Shown: positions 58,798-64,000 of the stretch, piece by piece
Layout: every line of letters begins with the position of its first letter
How positions within the stretch are numbered: position 1 is the stretch's first letter
NCBI GenBank assembly: GCA_032433765.1
Contig: JAVIAB010000159.1
Coordinates: 620,001 to 684,000, forward strand
Direction of reading: 5' to 3'
From: Megaustenia siamemsis
Taxonomy: Eukaryota > Mollusca > Gastropoda > Stylommatophora > Ariophantidae
Length of the DNA stretch: 64,000 bases
Program-made: the position numbers and the translations under genes
Notes under the pieces: generated by a model
Databases searched by the model: none
Told to the model about the DNA's origin: nothing
What the model saw: the letters and a program-made list of their open reading frames with translations, nothing else

Positions 58798-58915
58798 GGT
58801 CAGACAGTAAAGATGGAAGCAAACAGGGAGGAAGAAAGTGATGTGTCCACTGTTATTAAGATGGAACAGGCTAATTCTCCATCTCTTTCTTGTCCTGACA
58901 ATGACAGTTTTCTAT
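58798..58915 (+). CDS. Zinc-finger gene exon with SUMO-type motifs
   Basis: Bounded by acceptor AATAATATTTCCAG and donor GTAAGT, 118 nt, phase 0 in and phase 1 out. It encodes about 39 acidic residues beginning GQTVKMEANREEESDVSTVI and ending with SLSCPDNDSFL. VKME and IKME are SUMO-conjugation motifs, often linked to transcriptional repression in C2H2 proteins. The split codon completes exactly with the next exon (Tyr). If the exon at 28060 is not part of this gene, an in-frame ATG (AAGATGGAA) in this exon could start translation. Confidence 0.72.
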
Positions 58916-59049
58916 GTAAGTTTTATCTAACAACTTGAGTATGTCTGTTTTTTATAATACAATTTATTTCCGATCTGTGATCACAACCCTATGCTATGGT
59001 CATGGGAACGCCTTCGTGTAAGACACTGCTCACAATAGCTAATTTTTTA

Positions 59050-59130
59050 ATTAGCTGAGTGGCAGTGTACCAATCGTTCGGATTCTCGTGGCAAGGCGCA
59101 GTGCCATGGAGTACGGGTTCGATCCTGCTT
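59050..59130 (+). mobile_element. tRNA-like sequence, possible SINE head
   Basis: TTAGCTGAGTGGCAGTG (59051) resembles a pol III A box and GGTTCGATCCT (59116) a B box. They are about 65 bp apart, longer than in most tRNAs. There is no clean acceptor stem. It lies within an intron of the zinc-finger gene. Best read as a tRNA-derived SINE or a tRNA pseudogene. Confidence 0.45.
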
Positions 59131-59406
59131 CGGACCATATATTGTTCTTTGTTTTTTTCTGTTGTTTATTTGTCATTTTTTCCAAGTGCTAACACATACC
59201 CTTTCCTTCTATTATTCCCTATTATTGCCTCGGAAGTTTCCCTATTTAATCATATTAATTTATTATTATTTGTCTCCAGTATGTCTGTTTTTACTTGGTC
59301 AGTTCATGTTGACAATTATTTCCCACTTTGTATCTCATTTCACACTGCCATCTTTGTCAGTCTGTATGTTAAAACCATTGCATTGATAATCCATTTCTTT
59401 GTTCAG

Positions 59407-59483
59407 ATTGTGAGAAATGTCAGCAGAAATTTGAAGGAAGTTGCCCTGAGCATGGACCTTTTGTCTATATTGATAATGCTGAG
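59407..59483 (+). CDS. Zinc-finger gene exon encoding a PRDM-type zinc knuckle
   Basis: 77 nt between acceptor TTCTTTGTTCAG and donor GTAAAG, phase 1 in and phase 0 out. It encodes YCEKCQQKFEGSCPEHGPFV followed by YIDNAE. The pattern CxxCx(7)CxxHGP is that of the zinc knuckle just before the PR/SET domain in PRDM9-type proteins. In PRDM9 the SET domain that follows methylates histone H3. Here the next exon goes directly to the finger region and no SET sequence is visible. Either SET exons are absent (a knuckle-plus-finger protein) or they lie elsewhere in another isoform. Confidence 0.72.
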
Positions 59484-59734
59484 GTAAAGTACACAATTAC
59501 AGCTAACAACGCTTGTAGTCATCTATTGATATTAAGATATTGATGTTACTATTTGCACACACAACAGGGTCAGTCACTCATTTAGATTGTCACATACAAA
59601 TGTTATAGTTTTATTCCCACAATTCAAAGCTTCAAAATAAACAAAGACAATATTTTAGACTATAAGAGTTACATCCCACTTCAACATTTAAATTGATGAT
59701 TTATTTTTATATTTTAATCTCTGCTTCTTCTCAG

Positions 59735-61182
<1,448 letters not shown>

Positions 61183-61454
61183 CGTAAATATCCACAAAAC
61201 ATTACATACAGGTCTAATTAATGTGATATGTGGTGTATTCACTTTTTATTATGTTGTTGAAACATACAATAGTAGACTCACCAGAGAAAAGACTTCTAAA
61301 ATCTGTATATTGCATTATTTGTTAAAGGTGTGCCCATTATTTGAAAACATAAGAAGTGATAAAACAAATTTACAAATTGCATTTTTTTCCAAATTGTCTA
61401 AATCTTTAACTTTATCAAACCTTCTCCAAATGTCTACATTGTAGTTTATTCTAG
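61183..61454 (+). pseudogene. Decayed finger text after the stop
   Basis: After the TGA the sequence still resembles finger linkers and starts: ATCCACAAAACATTACATAC (HKTLHTG) and then AATGTGATATGTGGTGT (NVICGV). The array was once at least one finger longer and its end has decayed. It may now serve as 3' UTR; I see no convincing AATAAA signal. Confidence 0.5.
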
Positions 61455-61545
61455 TTCTTTCTGTCTACCTAACTATCTGTCTACCTATCTATCTATTTGT
61501 CTACCTATCTGTTTGTCTGTCTACCTATCTATGTACCAGTGTATT
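61455..61545. repeat. TCTA/TCTG microsatellite
   Basis: Interrupted CTGTCTACCTATCTATC tetranucleotide runs. Similar runs occur near 63180-63290. Confidence 0.85.
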
Positions 61546-62168
61546 TATGTTTGATGATCGTTAGTTGATAGATAAGCTTGATAGTAGGGAACTCTTTTAT
61601 GTGGATGGTTTTTATGAATTGCCATTGATGCTCTATGTTTACTTATTAGAAATCAGCGGCCCACTTCTCCAGTGGTCGCCAACGCCTTTCGCCTTGCCGT
61701 GAACGTAATACCTCAATGTTTACATGAAGGCCTTCGCACCGTGTAACGCCTGTCACTTCTCCCTCGATGCAACGAGGCGATCGTGTATGACAACTTGACC
61801 TGGCCTAGTTTGGCCACAGCTGACCACCCCGATCAGGCATGACTGACTGTGCCGTGTCAATTAGTACTTCGTGTTGTGGATAATAATTGGACAACCCCAG
61901 CTCGTTCATCACAAAGCCGTATGACAATTACTAAACTGAAACACATTGACAAACTCACTATTAGAACAAATGAAGAACTTTGTTGTAATCGCTGCCGCCA
62001 CTCAATTACATCTGTAATCAGTGTTCTAGCAGCTCTGTGAATACCATCAATTTACATGAACAAATTGAATCTGTCACTCACACTAGTCTATCACACTTGA
62101 ATATTGGCAAACACCTGGGCTATTCCAGCCGCTCTACGTCTGCCAGCAAAACAAACATATTGATGATC
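61546..62168. other. No recognisable feature
   Basis: Somewhat GC-richer sequence at 61650-61850, without recognisable coding or transposon motifs. Confidence 0.4.
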
Positions 62169-62640
62169 ATTTGCACTCATTAATTTGACCATTGTCTCAA
62201 TTAAGACACATCTCTGTGTCTCCTTAGCAGCAATGTAGCTACCATCATTAGAACAACTTTGAAACTCTCGTGCGCTCCGCTAATTTTGATAATGACTTGA
62301 TTAAGACACCACATGTGTCTCGTTCGGCAATACTATCGCCGCCAGCATAAGAACAACATTGAATTTCTCTTGCACTCCATTCATTTGACACATGACTTGA
62401 TTTAACTTGACAAAGACTTGATTTAAATTGACAATGACTTGATTAAAATTGGCAATGACTTGTTTAAGACACACATTTGTGTCTCTTCAGCAATAATCTC
62501 GCTGTCAGCACAAGAACAACATTGACTCTCTTGCGCTCCATTTAAATGCCAATTGACTTGCTTTAACTTGACAAAACTTGAATTAAAATTGACAATGACT
62601 TGGTTATTTAACAGAACCAGCTCACACATATAGCAACCAA
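62169..62640. repeat. Diverged ~100-bp repeat
   Basis: TGC(A/G)CTCC-type landmarks recur at 62169, 62271, 62371 and 62532, each with a TTTGAC...GACTTGATTAAGACAC segment and an AGAACAACATTGA segment. Steps are about 100 bp, except for one interval with extra GACTTGATTTAA copies. An old, degenerate array. Confidence 0.65.
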
Positions 62641-63179
62641 GTGGGTGAGTTTCTTACTCACCAAGTCTGAATTACACACATCCTTGTCTCCTGCCAGGTT
62701 CTCGCCGAATCACACGGCATTGTAGAACAAAACGATCACTACGCTAATTCGATGTCGTACCCAACTATTTCTGGGTTACTATCTAACATCGTCCCTTCTC
62801 AAGGGCTTTGGATATTTCAGTACTGACTAACTACTATACGAGACGCTGGTCTCCTGCTGGACTGGACAACCTTCCGCGTCTCGAGCTGGTCTACATCTCT
62901 AAACAAATATCACACAAAATTATGTACAACATTTTCAAGGGTTGTTAGCCACCCAGGCTAACGCCCTTCGGCAGGACCTGTTCCTCAGTCCACCGCTAGC
63001 TCATAACTGACTTGTTTTCACATTTCCTTCTCATCCTGTCTACTTCGTCACATGATTCATACAATTCTTGTGCCGCACACCTTTCACACCCTTCATGCTT
63101 TCCTGTCATTGCTTCTCTCACCCGACCTCTTATTCTAATTCTTCCCTTCTCCTTTAACTCTTTATACAACCTTCACCCT
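62641..63179. other. Unclassified sequence with small hairpins
   Basis: No gene recognised. GTTAGCC/GGCTAAC (62944-62962) makes a 7-bp hairpin and CGAGACGC/GCGTCTCG (near 62840 and 62876) an 8-bp inverted repeat. They could be remnants of a transposon but nothing identifies one. Confidence 0.4.
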
Positions 63180-63284
63180 TTATTTATCTTTATATCTCCA
63201 TCTCCCTCTCTGTCTTTTCTCTCCCTCTCTCTCTCTATTTCATCTATCTTTCTGTCTACCTATCTGTCTGTATGTCTACCTATC
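63180..63284. repeat. Pyrimidine-rich microsatellite tract
   Basis: Runs of CTCTCTCT and CTATCTGTCTG on the + strand. Open frames here are low complexity. Confidence 0.8.
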
Positions 63285-63728
63285 TTTTGACCTGAACTGA
63301 AGACAGCACATAGAACAGAAATCTTAGACTCTTTATGTCTACTGATCTTTTGACCTGAAATGAAGACAGCACATAGAACAGAAATCTTAGACTCTTTATG
63401 TCTACCTATCTTTTGACCTGAAATGAAGACAGCACATAGAACAGAAATCTTAGACTCTTTATGTCTACCTATCTTTTGACCTGAAATGAAGACAGCACAT
63501 AGAACAGAAATCTTAGACTCTTTATGTCTACCTATCTTTTGACCTGAAATGAAGACAGCACATAGAACAGAAATCTTAGACTCTTTATGTCTACTGATCT
63601 TTTGACCTGAAATGAAGACAGCACATAGAACAGAAATCTTAGACTCTTTATGTCTACTGATCTTTTGACCTGAAATGAAGACAGCACATAGAACAGAAAT
63701 CTTAGACTCTTTATGTCTACCTATCTTT
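63285..63728. repeat. 63-bp tandem array
   Basis: About seven near-identical units of 63 bp with landmarks CTTTTGACCTGAAATGAAG, ACAGCACATAGAACAG and TTAGACTCTTTATGTCTAC. High identity implies recent amplification. A LINE fragment starts about 25 bp beyond its right end. Confidence 0.95.
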
Positions 63729-63751
63729 TATGTCTATCTATATTTTTTAAA

Positions 63752-64000
63752 TATTTATATTGAGATTATTTTAAGATCCATAAGGGTCATGCCTGGAATA
63801 ACACTTGGAGGTCATAATATAAATAATCTAAGGTATGCTGATGATACAGTCTTAATCGCTAAGAGTGAAAATGAGTTACAAGAAATGTTGGACATTATAG
63901 TGAAAGAAAGCAAAAATAAAGGACTCAGCCTTAATAGCAAAAAGACAGAGGTAATGGTAACAACAAAGAAAAAGACATCACCTCAGTGCAAAATAAAGAC
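63752..64000 (+). mobile_element. RTE-like LINE copy running off the window
   Basis: Nearly identical to 27075-27330 of the long LINE. It has the end of [12 protein letters not shown], then [20 protein letters not shown] (catalytic YADD) and [15 protein letters not shown]. It begins in mid-RT, so it is 5'-truncated, and it continues past the end of the window. Few differences from the other copy suggest that both inserted fairly recently. Confidence 0.9.

Noticed and set aside
59059..59487. 142-codon frame overlapping the knuckle exon
   Set aside because: It is in a different frame from the exon, starts in tRNA-like sequence and is low-complexity hydrophobic text. The exon with matching splice phases is the better reading.
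63012..63290. 92-codon hydrophobic frame
   Set aside because: Translation of a pyrimidine-rich microsatellite tract.

Overview
The window is animal (eukaryotic) nuclear DNA. It has intron-split coding sequence with GT/AG splice sites, several clades of non-LTR retrotransposon (LINE), and a C2H2 zinc-finger gene. Very many tandem arrays fill the space between them. The reverse-transcriptase families and the finger style ([16 protein letters not shown]) resemble those common in molluscs and other lophotrochozoans. I favour a mollusc, perhaps a gastropod, but this rests on family resemblance only. No bacterial, viral or CRISPR features were seen.

Layout. 1-3220: non-coding sequence, then a 57-bp tandem array split by a 5'-truncated LINE (1480-2755) with a GATA tail and a 9-bp target-site duplication, then a 20-bp array. 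3221-11770: a large 40/44-bp satellite that changes unit type in steps and ends against a LINE RNase H scrap. 11872-14298: pyrimidine-rich repeats, unremarkable DNA and a 49-bp array. 14299-18342: a minus-strand LINE with endonuclease, RT and RNase H, inserted in that 49/50-bp array. 18343-21310: 50-, 57- and 43-bp arrays. 22249-27945: decayed LINE copies, including one long copy (24440-27944) with a smaller copy of its own family nested inside in the opposite orientation. 28060-28124: a candidate first coding exon. 28327-32345: arrays of 29, 65, 74 and 35 bp, an inverted pair of Penelope-like ends with a hammerhead-like motif, and a 141-bp LINE tail with a 13-bp target-site duplication. 32565-50053: a 17.5-kb satellite built from a 21-bp module and an optional 10-bp module, ending in a 100-N gap. 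50154-53510: a decayed RT element carrying a 46-bp minisatellite inside its own coding sequence. 54020-58566: an 82-bp array, a LINE remnant and a 41-bp array. 58798-61182: three exons of a zinc-finger gene. 61183-64000: repeats, then the start of another LINE copy running off the end.

The only host gene I can support is the zinc-finger gene. Exons at 58798-58915, 59407-59483 and 59735-61182 join in perfect phase. They encode an acidic N-terminal region with SUMO-type motifs, a PRDM-type zinc knuckle (CxxC...C..HGP) and 15 fingers. The fingers are near-identical apart from their DNA-contact residues. A one-base deletion in finger 12 breaks the frame. The exon at 28060-28124 (ATG, IKQEP motif) is phase-compatible as a first exon, which would put the giant satellite inside a roughly 30.7-kb first intron.

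Roughly 37 kb of 64 kb is tandem repeat by my reading, in about 18 distinct arrays. LINE ends repeatedly coincide with array edges. The thousands-of-residues open frames across 32.5-50 kb are a composition effect of the satellite and are not proteins.
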